This document shows positions 44,279 to 52,234 of a stretch of 64,000 bases of DNA, one piece after another. The position numbers were made by a program, and so were the translations under genes. This DNA is from Leifsonia sp. Root4. GTDB taxonomy: Bacteria; Actinomycetota; Actinomycetes; Actinomycetales; Microbacteriaceae. The notes under the pieces are model-generated. The model was not told where the DNA came from, did no database searches, and saw only the letters and a list, made by a program, of their open reading frames with translations. The stretch lies in contig NZ_LMDN01000002.1 in NCBI RefSeq assembly GCF_001425085.1, forward strand, positions 583,796 to 647,795. The letters run 5' to 3'. How positions within the stretch are numbered: position 1 is the first letter of the stretch; each line of letters opens with the position of its first letter.

Positions 44279-44977
44279 ATGAGCACACCGGGTGGTACGC
44301 CGGGCGGCACGCCGGAGCGGCCGGCCGTCTTCTTCGATGGTCCGGAGGAGTTCCGCGCCTGGCTGGAGGCCAACCACGCCACCGCGACGGAACTCTGGAT
44401 GGGCCTGTACAAGAAACATGTGCCAGGGCGTGGGCTGACGTGGGAACAGGCGGTGCCCGAGGCTCTCTGCTTCGGCTGGATCGACTCCGTCGCGCAGCGG
44501 ATCGACGACGACGCCAGGCGGCAGCGCTGGACACCGCGGAAGAGCACGAGCACCTGGTCGAGCGTCAACATCGCCCTGGTTGAGAAGCTCACCGCCGAGG
44601 GGAGGATGCACCCGGCCGGCATCGCGGCGTTCGAGCGCCGGCGCGCAGACCGCTCGGGCATCTACTCCCACGAGAACCCCGACCAAGAGCTGCCGCCCGA
44701 GGCTGCGGCCCGGCTGTCCGCGAGCCCGGCGGCATCCGCATTCTGGGAGAGCGCCACGGCGACCTATCGGCGCGTGGTCACCCACTGGTTGCTCTCCGCG
44801 AAGCAGGAGGCCACCCGCGACCGCCGCCTGACGCAACTCATCGACGACAGCGCGGCCGGGCTGCTCGTGCCGTTCCAGCGCTACGGCGAGGTGCCGAAGT
44901 GGGTGGAGCGGGCCGCGGAGGCCGCCCGTGCAGCGGGTGGCAGTCACCCCGGCCCCGATGGTCCAGCTCAGCCCTGA
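44279..44977 (+). CDS. YdeI/OmpD-associated-type protein
   Basis: A 232-residue protein. The P-A-V-F-F-D-G-P-E-E-F-R-A-W-L-E-A-N-H block, W-M-G-L-Y-K-K-H, E-A-L-C-F-G-W-I-D-S-V and R-W-T-P-R-K-S-T-S-T-W-S-x-x-N define the YdeI/bacteriocin-protection family. G-G-T-P-repeats form the first 12 residues. ATG 44279 is closest to homologues; GTG 44216, near a CATAGT -10 box, would add 21 residues. It is next to the ARE operator and is its likeliest target. Confidence 0.82.
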   Translation: MSTPGGTPGGTPERPAVFFDGPEEFRAWLEANHATATELWMGLYKKHVPGRGLTWEQAVPEALCFGWIDSVAQRIDDDARRQRWTPRKSTSTWSSVNIALVEKLTAEGRMHPAGIAAFERRRADRSGIYSHENPDQELPPEAAARLSASPAASAFWESATATYRRVVTHWLLSAKQEATRDRRLTQLIDDSAAGLLVPFQRYGEVPKWVERAAEAARAAGGSHPGPDGPAQP

Positions 44978-45465
44978 AAATCCTCCGGGTCGACGTCGTC
45001 CAAAAACTTCTTGAACTCGTCAAGCGCGTCCTCCTCGACGCTGACCGTCTCCACCAGCTCGGCGGGGATCCCGGCCTCCTCCAACACCTCGTCCGCGACG
45101 AAGAGCGGTGCCTCCGTGCGTACCGCGAGGGCCACCGAATCCGACGGCCTGGCATCGAGAATGAGGGGGCCGCGAGGGGTGACGAGAGTGATCTCCGCGT
45201 AGAAGGTGCCATCGGCGATCCGGGTCACGTCCACCCGTTCGATGTGGGCGCCGAGGGATTCGACGAGGGTCTTCATCAGGTCGTGTGTCAGCGGCCGCGG
45301 CGGCTTGTCCCCGCCCAGGGCGAAGAGCGTCGACGTCGCCTCCTGCTCCCCGATCCAGATCGGCAGCACACGACCGGCGCCCGGCGCATCGCGCACCGGC
45401 TTCAGCAGGATGATGTGCTGACCCTCGGCGTCGAGCGCGACTCCGAGCACGTGAACCTTGACCAT
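44968..45465 (-). CDS. Bifunctional nuclease family protein (DUF151)
   Basis: A 165-residue protein with V-L-P-I-W-I-G-E-Q-E-A-T, R-P-L-T-H-D-L-M, F-Y-A-E-I-T-L and R-P-S-D-S-V-A-L-A-V-R-T, which define the DUF151/BFN domain (DNase/RNase activity reported in plants and thermophiles). The acidic C-terminus E-F-K-K-F-L-D-D-V-D-P-E-D-F is typical in actinobacteria. It overlaps the YdeI stop by ten bases in convergent orientation. Confidence 0.9.
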   Translation of the reverse strand: MVKVHVLGVALDAEGQHIILLKPVRDAPGAGRVLPIWIGEQEATSTLFALGGDKPPRPLTHDLMKTLVESLGAHIERVDVTRIADGTFYAEITLVTPRGPLILDARPSDSVALAVRTEAPLFVADEVLEEAGIPAELVETVSVEEDALDEFKKFLDDVDPEDFQG

Positions 45466-45564
45466 GGCGACTCCCGTCGAGACGTCGGGCGAGACAGGGC
45501 CATCGTACGTCCGCTGAGCGTTTGACGGCTCAACTATTCACACGACCCTGCGGATGCCGCCGGC

Positions 45565-46377
45565 TCAGGCCGCTGTGCCGGCCCCGCCTCCGAAGAAGTC
45601 CAGCGCCGCCTCGCGGAACACCCGGGAGCCCGGGGCGTTGAAGTGGTGCCGCCGCGGCAACTCGATGAAGGAGCCGTTCGGGGTCGCGGCAGCCAGTGCC
45701 CGCGATTGCTCGAGGATCGCGTCGTCGCTTCCGGTGGCGAAGAGGATCGGCTGCATCGGCGGGTGCGTGACATCCGGGTCGGCATCGCCGAGACGCATGC
45801 CCTCGGCGAGCGCCACGAGGGCGCGCAGGTCGTTGCCTTCGACGCGCTCGGAGAGCCTCACGTAGTTCTGCGTCACCGGGTCCTCGATCGGTGTGCCCTG
45901 CTCGACGAAGGCGCGCGCCTGATCGATCTGCAGCCGGGCGAGGGGTCGGCCGTCCGGGATGCCGCCGAGCACCGCCCGCTCCACCAACTCCGGGTGAGCG
46001 ACGGCGAGCTGCCAGCCGACGCGCGCGCCGAGGGAGTAGCCGGCATAGAGCACGCTCTCGAGCATGTAGGTGTCGAGCACCGTCACGAGGTCATCGACGA
46101 AGGCATCCATGCTGAAACCCTCGGCCTCGTGCGGCTTGTCGCTGGCACCGTGGCCGCGCTGGTCGACGCTGAGCACGCGGAATCCGGCCCGCGTCAGATC
46201 GCGCACCCAGCCGGTGTTCACCCAGTTGTCGCGGCAGCTCGATGCGAAACCGTGCACACACAGCACAGTCGGCGCATCGTCATCGCCCCAGAGATAGGTG
46301 GCGATGCGGCGTCCGTCGGCCGCCATCACGAACTGCGGGCTCGGCATCTCGGTGAGGGCGGGGAAGGCAGGGCTCAT
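45565..46377 (-). CDS. Alpha/beta hydrolase
   Basis: A 270-residue hydrolase. Oxyanion loop C-V-H-G-F-A-S-S, V-D-Q-R-G-H-G-A-S, nucleophile elbow G-Y-S-L-G-A (near 112-117), acid in A-T-G-S-D-D-A-I, base in R-R-H-H-F-N. ATG 46377 is favoured over ATG 46386 because GAGAAT lies seven bases upstream. Substrate unknown. It stands alone between two small genes. Confidence 0.87.
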   Translation of the reverse strand: MSPAFPALTEMPSPQFVMAADGRRIATYLWGDDDAPTVLCVHGFASSCRDNWVNTGWVRDLTRAGFRVLSVDQRGHGASDKPHEAEGFSMDAFVDDLVTVLDTYMLESVLYAGYSLGARVGWQLAVAHPELVERAVLGGIPDGRPLARLQIDQARAFVEQGTPIEDPVTQNYVRLSERVEGNDLRALVALAEGMRLGDADPDVTHPPMQPILFATGSDDAILEQSRALAAATPNGSFIELPRRHHFNAPGSRVFREAALDFFGGGAGTAA

Positions 46378-46559
46378 GCCTGCCATTCTCCCGCGAATCT
46401 GCGCGAGCGGCGCATTTCGACGGTGCGCCGTGGCACGACTGGCGAGCGGCGGTTAGTCAATCCCTTTCAGGGCGGCGGCCGCCCGATCTAGCCTGTCGGC
46501 ATGAACCGGATTCGAGCGACGGAAACGGCACGAGCCGAACACTACAAGGAGGCAGTGAC

Positions 46560-46763
46560 ATGAGTGACATGAGTGACAACCGGCTCAACGATCCGCAGCA
46601 GATGGAGGATGACCTCAACATGGCTGGCGAACGCGTTGAGCCGGAGCGCGGCGACGAGTCGACGAACGTCGACGCAGCCGAGGATGCCGAGGGCGAACGG
46701 ACCGGCGTACTCGGGGACCCGCTCGATGAGAACATCGGCGAGGACACCGGCATGCTGGAGTAG
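46560..46763 (+). CDS. Small acidic protein with AAGGAGG ribosome site
   Basis: A 67-residue acidic protein (M-S-D-M-S-D-N-R-L-N-D-P-Q-Q-M-E-D-D; ending G-E-D-T-G-M-L-E). The first nine bases of the gene are duplicated (ATGAGTGAC twice), so translation could begin at 46560 or 46569. AAGGAGG lies seven bases upstream. A 20-codon ORF at 46501 ends in an ATGA overlap with this start and has a -10-like box six bases before its own ATG, so the gene may be part of a leaderless, coupled mini-cistron. Function unknown; probably disordered. Confidence 0.7.
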   Translation: MSDMSDNRLNDPQQMEDDLNMAGERVEPERGDESTNVDAAEDAEGERTGVLGDPLDENIGEDTGMLE

Positions 46764-46837
46764 CCGACCAGCCGATATCCGCAGCGCCGGGGTGCCGCCC
46801 ACTACTGTTGGCTCAGCACATAACGCGAAGGAGCGGG

Positions 46838-46888
46838 ATGATCGACACCGGGCACTGCGATGACCGCGCAGACGGGGAGCTCCGATGA
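46838..46888 (+). CDS. Putative 16-residue leader peptide coupled to the DUF3237 gene
   Basis: ATG 46838 has GAAGGAG well placed upstream and encodes MIDTGHCDDRADGELR; its TGA (46886-46888) overlaps the DUF3237 ATG at 46885 as ATGA. It repeats the architecture at 21338. It may deliver ribosomes to the main gene or be regulatory. Confidence 0.45.
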   Translation: MIDTGHCDDRADGELR

Positions 46889-47349
46889 CTGGCTTTCTTG
46901 AGCCACGTCTCGAGTTCGCCTTCGAGTTGCGGGTCGAGGTCGGTGCAGAGCGGCACGTCGGCCGCGGGGACGACGAAGTCCTCGGATTCACGCCGATCAC
47001 GGGCGGCACCGTCACCGGCCCGCGCCTGACTGGTCGTGTCCTAGCGGGCGGCGGCGACTGGTGGGTCGCCCGCGGGGACGTCGCGCAGCTCGATGCGCGC
47101 TATCTGATCGAAGCCGAGGACGGGGCGATCATCGACGTGGTGAATCGCGGCTACTACGTTGCCTCAGACGGTCTCGAGCGCCGGCTCGCGGCCGGGGAGC
47201 CGGTGGGCGAGGACGAGCTCTACTACCGGAGCGCGCCGGTGTTCCAAACGGACGCCCCCGCGCACCGCTGGCTCGCCGAACGGCAGTTCATCGGCATGGC
47301 GAGGCCAGAGCCGGGATTGGTCTGCATTCGAGTCTTCGAGCTGCGCTGA
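46885..47349 (+). CDS. DUF3237-family protein
   Basis: A 154-residue beta-rich protein. G-G-T-V-T-G-P-R-L-T-G-R-V-L, G-G-G-D-W-W, D-A-R-Y-L-I-E-A-E-D-G-A-I-I-D-V and N-R-G-Y-Y are the DUF3237 blocks. Function unknown; members are thought to bind aromatic or hydrophobic ligands. The start lies in an ATGA overlap with the leader peptide. Confidence 0.85.
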   Translation: MTGFLEPRLEFAFELRVEVGAERHVGRGDDEVLGFTPITGGTVTGPRLTGRVLAGGGDWWVARGDVAQLDARYLIEAEDGAIIDVVNRGYYVASDGLERRLAAGEPVGEDELYYRSAPVFQTDAPAHRWLAERQFIGMARPEPGLVCIRVFELR

Positions 47350-47357
47350 CTCACCCC

Positions 47358-47855
47358 TCACACGGGCGATGGCTCTCGCTGTAGGGCTTCCAGCAGAGCG
47401 CGCAACGCATGAAAGACGGTCGCGGCGAGAACCGATTCCGGGTCACCCGGAAAGTCATGCGTGAACTGCAACGATGATTCACTGTCACCGCTGCAGATGT
47501 AGACCCGGCCTGCCGGCTTGCTTTCCTCCTCCCCCGGCCCGCCAACCCCCGTGACCGCAACCGCGTACTCGGCGCCGAGGAGGGCGATGATCCCGTCCTT
47601 CATCTCGCGCGCGCATTTCGCGGTGATCACCGGCCCTGGCGGCACGCCGAGGGTCACCGTCTTGACGTGATTGCTGTACGCCACGACTCCGCCCGCGAAC
47701 CACTCCGAGGCATCGGGCGCCGCGCCCAACGTCGTCGCGATGAGCCCGCAGGTCAGTGACTCCGCAACCGCGATGCGGATGCCGCGCTGGAGAGCGAGCT
47801 CGGCCAGCTCCTCGGCGAGCGCCCGCGACAAGCGTTCATGGTCGGTACGGTTCAC
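47358..47855 (-). CDS. CinA C-terminal-domain nicotinamide-nucleotide amidohydrolase (PncC type)
   Basis: A 165-residue protein of CinA C-terminal type. E-S-L-T-C-G-L-I-A-T, Y-S-N-H-V-K-T, C-A-R-E-M-K-D and A-V-T-G-V-G-G-P-G are the conserved blocks. It deamidates NMN to NaMN in pyridine-nucleotide salvage. The MoaB-like N-domain of full CinA is absent, as in stand-alone PncC. GTG 47855 is the start. Leftward, between CorA and DUF3237. Confidence 0.9.
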   Translation of the reverse strand: MNRTDHERLSRALAEELAELALQRGIRIAVAESLTCGLIATTLGAAPDASEWFAGGVVAYSNHVKTVTLGVPPGPVITAKCAREMKDGIIALLGAEYAVAVTGVGGPGEEESKPAGRVYICSGDSESSLQFTHDFPGDPESVLAATVFHALRALLEALQREPSPV

Positions 47856-47909
47856 GGCGCCGACGGCCCTCTCTCCAACGTCTCGGGACGAGACACACGC
47901 TTGCGAATC

Positions 47910-48860
47910 TCAGGAATCACGGCCGGCGCCGCGTTCGTTCGGGGCTTTGCCGAGCCAACCGCGGCGCCGGAACATGAAGTAGGCGACGAGGTCGAGAGCG
48001 ACGATAGCGACGCTGATGACGATCCAGCCATATTCCCATTGCGTGGGGGGCAGGTTCTTGAAGTTCATGCCGAAGACCCCGGCGATGACGGTGGGGATTG
48101 CGAGCAGCGCAGCGAACGCTGAGATGGTGCGCATGTCTTTGTTCTGCCGGGCGGACACGTTGCTCTCGTGGCTGGAGACGGCGGCGTCCAGTGCTGCATG
48201 CTCGGCGGTGGCGAGCCGATTCACTCCGTCGGCATCATGCGCAAGGTGGATGAAGTACGGGCGCAGTTCAGGCTCGGCGGCGATGGCGTCTTCGAACTCG
48301 CGCCGACCCGTCTCGAGGGCTTCCACAAGACCGGTGATCGCACGGTCGATTCGGCCGATCCGCTGGCGCAGCCGATAGATGCGCCGGTAGTCCTCGTGCA
48401 CCTCGCTGTCGAAGACCTCGGCCTCGACGTCGTCGAGTTCGCGCTCGACCTGAGCTGCAAGGTCGGCAAAGTCCCGCACGACGGCGTCGAGAACACGGTA
48501 GACCGCGGAGATCGGCGACGTCACCGGCACGGGGCCGTGTGCGCTCAGCAGGGCGTCGAGGTCTCGGAGTTGCGCGGCCGGCCCCCACTGGATGATGAGA
48601 AGCTCTCGATCGGTGAAGAGGAGCGCGAGCTCGGTGTCCGTCTTCGCGTGCCCGTCGCTCTCGCTGTCAACATCCCAGACGGTGAGGTACAGGCAGTCGC
48701 CGAAGCGTTCCAATTTTGGATGCCGGCGCCGCTCTTCGAGATCGGCCATCACAATCGGATGCAGGTCGAAGCGTTCCTGCACCGCCGCGAGCTCGCTCGG
48801 CTCGGGGTTGACCAGTCGGCTCCAGGACCAGCCATCGGTCGTCTCGGATTGCTCAGTCAT
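47910..48860 (-). CDS. corA: CorA-type magnesium/divalent-cation channel
   Basis: A 316-residue protein with an N-terminal regulatory domain, a long helix, and two C-terminal membrane helices. The pore motif G-M-N in V-F-G-M-N-F-K-N-L-P lies after the first membrane helix (about residue 278). R-Q-N-K-D-M-R-T-I-S-A precedes the helix. Homologues are pentameric Mg2+/Co2+ channels; GGAGCCGGAC lies just before ATG 48860. The tail R-R-R-G-W-L-G is cytosolic. Confidence 0.93.
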   Translation of the reverse strand: MTEQSETTDGWSWSRLVNPEPSELAAVQERFDLHPIVMADLEERRRHPKLERFGDCLYLTVWDVDSESDGHAKTDTELALLFTDRELLIIQWGPAAQLRDLDALLSAHGPVPVTSPISAVYRVLDAVVRDFADLAAQVERELDDVEAEVFDSEVHEDYRRIYRLRQRIGRIDRAITGLVEALETGRREFEDAIAAEPELRPYFIHLAHDADGVNRLATAEHAALDAAVSSHESNVSARQNKDMRTISAFAALLAIPTVIAGVFGMNFKNLPPTQWEYGWIVISVAIVALDLVAYFMFRRRGWLGKAPNERGAGRDS

Positions 48861-49093
48861 GTCCGGCTCCGTCCAGATCGGAGATCACCCTTCCATCCAC
48901 CACTGTAAGCACAAACACGGTTCGGCGATTGAGGCTTGCGCATTCATCGGTGGCCTCACACGAGCTCGCCGGGGCCGAGAGGTGACGGAAACGAACGGAG
49001 ACCGTCAGGGACACGGGGCTGAAACGGTGCGCGAATAGTGTCGGCCACAGCCCGCCACGCGGGGCCCCAAGCACCGACCTTGAAAGGAATCCC

Positions 49094-49978
49094 ATGTCCT
49101 ATGTGAAGCCGGCCGATCTCGTCTCGACGTTGATCGATGCGGGAGAGTCGAAGATTTTCATGTCCACGCGCGACACGCTCGTGCGCGCAACCATGGGCGG
49201 TGCGATGCTGACCATCGCCGCCGCGTTCGCCATCACGGTCAGTGTGACGACCGGCATCCCGCTGCTCGGCGCGGTGCTCTTCCCCGTCGGCTTCATCATG
49301 CTCTACCTGCTCGGCTACGACCTGCTGACCGGGGTGTTCGTGCTCGGCCCGCTCGCGTGGATGGACAAGCGCCCAGGCGTCACGCTCGGCGGCGTCCTCC
49401 GCAACTGGGGTCTGGTCTTCGTCGGCAACTTCATTGGCGCCTTCACCGTCGCCGTGCTTATGGCGATCGTGGTCACCTATGGCTTCTCCGTTCCGCCCAA
49501 CGAGGTCGGCGAGGCGATCGGCCACATCGGCGAGGGCCGCACCGTCGGCTACGCCGAACACGGCTTCGGCGGCATGCTCACCCTGTTCATCCGCGGCGTG
49601 CTCTGCAACTGGATGGTCTCCACCGGCGTGGTCTTGGCGCTGATCGCCAAGGACGTTCCCGGCAAGATCATGGCCATGTGGATGCCCATCATGCTCTTCT
49701 TCTTCATGGGCTTCGAGCACTCGATCGTCAACATGTTCCTCTTCCCCTCCGGCCTGCTGCTCGGCGGCGACTTCACGATCATGGACTACCTGGTCTGGAA
49801 CGAGATCCCCACCGTGATCGGCAACCTCGTCGGCGGCATCGTCTTCACGGCCATCCCCCTGTACCTGACGCACTCTCGCACGAAGGCGCCCCGGGTGATC
49901 ACTCCGCGTCGAACGCTCTCGCGCAGCAGCGAGGCGACGAACGCCGAGCGCGAACTCCAGGACGTGACCTCGGCGTGA
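49094..49978 (+). CDS. Formate/nitrite transporter (FNT) family channel
   Basis: A 294-residue membrane protein with six helices. Y-V-K-P-A-D-L-V, G-N-F-I-G-A, L-C-N-W-M-V-S and F-F-M-G-F-E-H-S-I-V-N-M-F (the pore histidine) are the FNT hallmarks. Members carry formate, nitrite or hydrosulfide; specificity cannot be assigned here. AAAGGAATCCC precedes ATG 49094. The 233 bases upstream hold no gene and no clear site that I can name. A hairpin follows. Confidence 0.9.
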   Translation: MSYVKPADLVSTLIDAGESKIFMSTRDTLVRATMGGAMLTIAAAFAITVSVTTGIPLLGAVLFPVGFIMLYLLGYDLLTGVFVLGPLAWMDKRPGVTLGGVLRNWGLVFVGNFIGAFTVAVLMAIVVTYGFSVPPNEVGEAIGHIGEGRTVGYAEHGFGGMLTLFIRGVLCNWMVSTGVVLALIAKDVPGKIMAMWMPIMLFFFMGFEHSIVNMFLFPSGLLLGGDFTIMDYLVWNEIPTVIGNLVGGIVFTAIPLYLTHSRTKAPRVITPRRTLSRSSEATNAERELQDVTSA

Positions 49979-49985
49979 CGCTCAA

Positions 49986-50023
49986 CCGGTGCTGTGTCGG
50001 GCGGATGCCGGATGCAGCACCGG
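49986..50023. terminator. Bidirectional hairpin between the FNT and DeoR genes
   Basis: CCGGTGCTG (49986-49994) pairs with CAGCACCGG (50015-50023). It lies between the ends of the convergent FNT and DeoR genes and ends one base before the DeoR stop. Confidence 0.6.
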
Positions 50024-50024
50024 C

Positions 50025-50795
50025 TCAGTCCTGGCGGGTGCTCGCGTAGGTGATCGACAGCCCGCCCTCAGCGAGCAGGCCCAGCGTCGGCGAGCTGCGC
50101 GGCGCATCGGTGATCAGCCCCGCGATCTCGGGGGCCCGGAGCACGACGAAGCGGGATGCCGTGCCGATCTTGTCGGCGTCGGCGAGCACGTAGGTGTCGG
50201 CGGAGTGACGCGCGAGCGTGCGCTTCATCGCCGCTTCGTCGGCGTCATCCGTCGTGAAGCCGGTCTCGGGGTGCACCCCGGTCACACCGACGAAGAACAG
50301 ATCGGCGTTGACCTGCGCGGCGGCCTCGACGGCTGCGGCGCCGCAGGTGACGGCGGAGTGTTTGAAGAGTCTGCCGCCCAGCATGAACACCTCGATGTTC
50401 GGGTGCCCAAGCAGGGCGACGGCGATGGTCGGGCTGTGCGTGACGACCGTCAGCGCGAGCTCGCGATCCAGTTCGCGCACGAGCTCCAGCGTGGTGGTTC
50501 CCCCATCGAGGATGACGGTCTGGCCGGGCTCGATCAGCGCGGCCGCGGCCCGGGCCACGGACTGTTTGCCGACGACATTCAGCTCCGTACGGGTCTCGTA
50601 GTCGGCGATCGCGGCGGAGATCGGCAGTGCTCCGCCGTAGACGCGCTGGCACTTGCCGGCCGCGGCGAGTTCCCGCAGGTCACGCCGGATGCTGTCCTCC
50701 GAGAGACGGAGTTCGGCCGCGACCTCCTTGGCGACGACCTTGCGCTCCGTACGAAGTTTCTCCAGCAGGTACTCGTGTCGTTGCGCCGCAAGCAT
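50025..50795 (-). CDS. DeoR/GlpR-family repressor
   Basis: A 256-residue regulator. The N-terminal helix-turn-helix is V-A-K-E-V-A-A-E-L-R-L-S-E-D-S-I-R-R-D-L (about 21-40), then R-V-Y-G-G-A. The C-terminal phosphosugar-binding domain has D-G-G-T-T-T-L-E-L and F-V-G-V-T-G. AAGGAGAAACACGA precedes ATG 50795. It reads leftward, divergent from the DUF4406 gene, with a palindromic operator between. Usual ligands are phosphorylated sugars. Confidence 0.92.
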   Translation of the reverse strand: MLAAQRHEYLLEKLRTERKVVAKEVAAELRLSEDSIRRDLRELAAAGKCQRVYGGALPISAAIADYETRTELNVVGKQSVARAAAALIEPGQTVILDGGTTTLELVRELDRELALTVVTHSPTIAVALLGHPNIEVFMLGGRLFKHSAVTCGAAAVEAAAQVNADLFFVGVTGVHPETGFTTDDADEAAMKRTLARHSADTYVLADADKIGTASRFVVLRAPEIAGLITDAPRSSPTLGLLAEGGLSITYASTRQD

Positions 50796-50815
50796 TCGTG
50801 TTTCTCCTTGTTTTT

Positions 50816-50833
50816 TAACGTTTATGCACGTTA
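50816..50833. promoter_or_regulatory. DeoR-type operator in the divergent promoter
   Basis: TAACGT (50816-50821), six bases, ACGTTA (50828-50833): a perfect 6-bp inverted repeat. It lies between ATG 50795 and ATG 50844, so one bound repressor could block both genes. Confidence 0.78.
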
Positions 50834-50843
50834 CCATGCCAAC

Positions 50844-51224
50844 ATGACGACACCGCTTCTCATTCTCATCGCAGGCCCCTACCGCTCGGGAACCGGAGAC
50901 GACCCCGCTCGGCTGGCCGCCAACCTCGCGCAGCTCGAACAGGCGGCCTGGCCGATCTTCCGGGCCGGCCACATCCCGATGATCGGCGAGTGGGTGGCGC
51001 TTCCCGTGCTCCGCGGCGCCGGCGGGACGAGCGTGGCCGATCCCATCGCGACAGAGATCATGTACCCGACGGCCGAACGGCTGCTGCAGCACTGCGACGC
51101 CGTGTTGCGGCTGCCCGGCGCCTCGGCCGGCGCGGATCAGGACGTCGCGATCGCGAGGGAGCGCGGCATCCCTGTGTACTTCGCGCTCGAGGAGGTGCCG
51201 GGCCACCAGCTGAAGCAGGCGTAG
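50844..51224 (+). CDS. DUF4406-type nucleoside-deoxyribosyltransferase-fold protein
   Basis: A 126-residue protein. I-L-I-A-G-P-Y-R-S-G is the N-terminal strand-loop of the nucleoside 2-deoxyribosyltransferase/DUF4406 fold; H-I-P-M-I-G-E-W, A-D-Q-D-V-A-I-A and G-I-P-V-Y-F-A are conserved. The linkage to a DeoR repressor fits nucleoside or sugar metabolism, but the activity is unproven. Start ATG 50844 is directly after the operator. Confidence 0.82.
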   Translation: MTTPLLILIAGPYRSGTGDDPARLAANLAQLEQAAWPIFRAGHIPMIGEWVALPVLRGAGGTSVADPIATEIMYPTAERLLQHCDAVLRLPGASAGADQDVAIARERGIPVYFALEEVPGHQLKQA

Positions 51225-51288
51225 CTCTGCACGCCGATGGCCGACGATGCGGGGGAATGCTCGCCTGAGTCGCCAATAGGATGACGGG

Positions 51289-51813
51289 ATGACTGCCGCC
51301 ATCTTGCGCCGATCCGTACCGGCTGATGCTCCCGCCGTACTGCGGCTGTTCGATGAGGCGATCGCGTGGTTCGTGCGGATCGGCAATACCGGCCAGTGGG
51401 GCACAGAGCCGTTCACGGGCCAGACGTTGTGGGAGGAGCGAGTCGCGGAGTGGTGCACCGGGTCGGAGAGCTGGGTGGCGACGCAGCCCGAGCTGGGCGT
51501 CTGCGGCCTGCTCGTGCTCGGCGACGCCGGAGGGTACGTGCCAGCCGCCACCGAGCCAGAGCTCTACGTGCGCTCGCTCATCGGCTCGCGCGACCCTCGC
51601 GCGAAGGGCACCGGCCGTCGCTTGCTCGCGCTTGCAGACGAACGAGCCGCGGACGCCGGCGTGGGTCTGTTGCGGGTCGATTGCTACGCGGGAGGCTCGG
51701 GCGAGCTCATCGGCTTCTATGAGTCGTGCGGGTACACCCGCACCGACACGTTCACGGTCGAGAAAGACCCTCAGGATTGGCCAGGGCAGGTGCTCGCTCG
51801 CCGGATCGGCTGA
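51289..51813 (+). CDS. GNAT-family N-acetyltransferase
   Basis: A 174-residue acetyltransferase. D-P-R-A-K-G-T-G-R-R-L-L-A (acetyl-CoA P-loop, about residues 103-115), L-L-R-V-D-C-Y-A-G-G-S-G-E-L, and F-Y-E-S-C-G-Y are conserved. Substrate unknown. ATG 51289 is preceded by TAGGAT and six bases, a leaderless start. It converges on the HxlR gene. Confidence 0.87.
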   Translation: MTAAILRRSVPADAPAVLRLFDEAIAWFVRIGNTGQWGTEPFTGQTLWEERVAEWCTGSESWVATQPELGVCGLLVLGDAGGYVPAATEPELYVRSLIGSRDPRAKGTGRRLLALADERAADAGVGLLRVDCYAGGSGELIGFYESCGYTRTDTFTVEKDPQDWPGQVLARRIG

Positions 51814-51832
51814 GCAGCGACATCAGCTCAGC

Positions 51833-52168
51833 TCACGCGACCGAGACGAAGGTGGAATCTGGGGCGGCGGTGCCCCAGGCGTTCATTGCGTCCAGCACCT
51901 GGCGCAGCTCATGGCCGAGCGGCGTCAACTCGTAGACCACTCTGGGCGGGATCTCCGCGTAGACCGTGCGCGTGACGATCCCGTGCTCCTCGAAGCGCCG
52001 CAGCCTGTTGGTCAGGGTGTGCGCGCTGATGCCGGGGAGCGCGGTGCGCAGTTCGGTGAAGCGATGCGGGCCGTGCAGGAGCTCACGCACAATGAGCGTC
52101 GCCCACGGTCCGTCGAAGAGCGTCAGGAAGCGGGCGACGCCGCATTCCGGCACCATATCTGTTGCCAC
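51833..52168 (-). CDS. HxlR-family winged-helix regulator
   Basis: A 111-residue regulator. C-G-V-A-R-F at the N-terminus, G-P-W-A-T-L-I-V-R-E-L-L-H-G-P-H-R-F-T-E-L, the recognition wing I-S-A-H-T-L-T-N-R-L-R and Y-E-L-T-P-L-G are the HxlR pattern. GGAGG lies six bases before GTG 52168, chosen over ATG 52189. Divergent from the NmrA-like gene, with repeated AGTGCAT half-sites between; redox or electrophile sensing via the N-terminal Cys is plausible. Confidence 0.9.
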   Translation of the reverse strand: MATDMVPECGVARFLTLFDGPWATLIVRELLHGPHRFTELRTALPGISAHTLTNRLRRFEEHGIVTRTVYAEIPPRVVYELTPLGHELRQVLDAMNAWGTAAPDSTFVSVA

Positions 52169-52186
52169 GACTTTCCTCCGAGTTCC

Positions 52187-52229
52187 CATTAGTGCATTTG
52201 ACGTAACCAGTGCATCATATGCACTAATG
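52187..52229. promoter_or_regulatory. HxlR operator cluster
   Basis: AGTGCAT occurs at 52191-52197 and 52209-52215, and inverted ATGCACT at 52219-52225. CATTAGTGCAT and ATGCACTAATG (52187-52197, 52219-52229) are an 11-bp inverted repeat. The site covers both promoters and lies just before ATG 52235. Confidence 0.8.
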
Positions 52230-52234
52230 GACGA

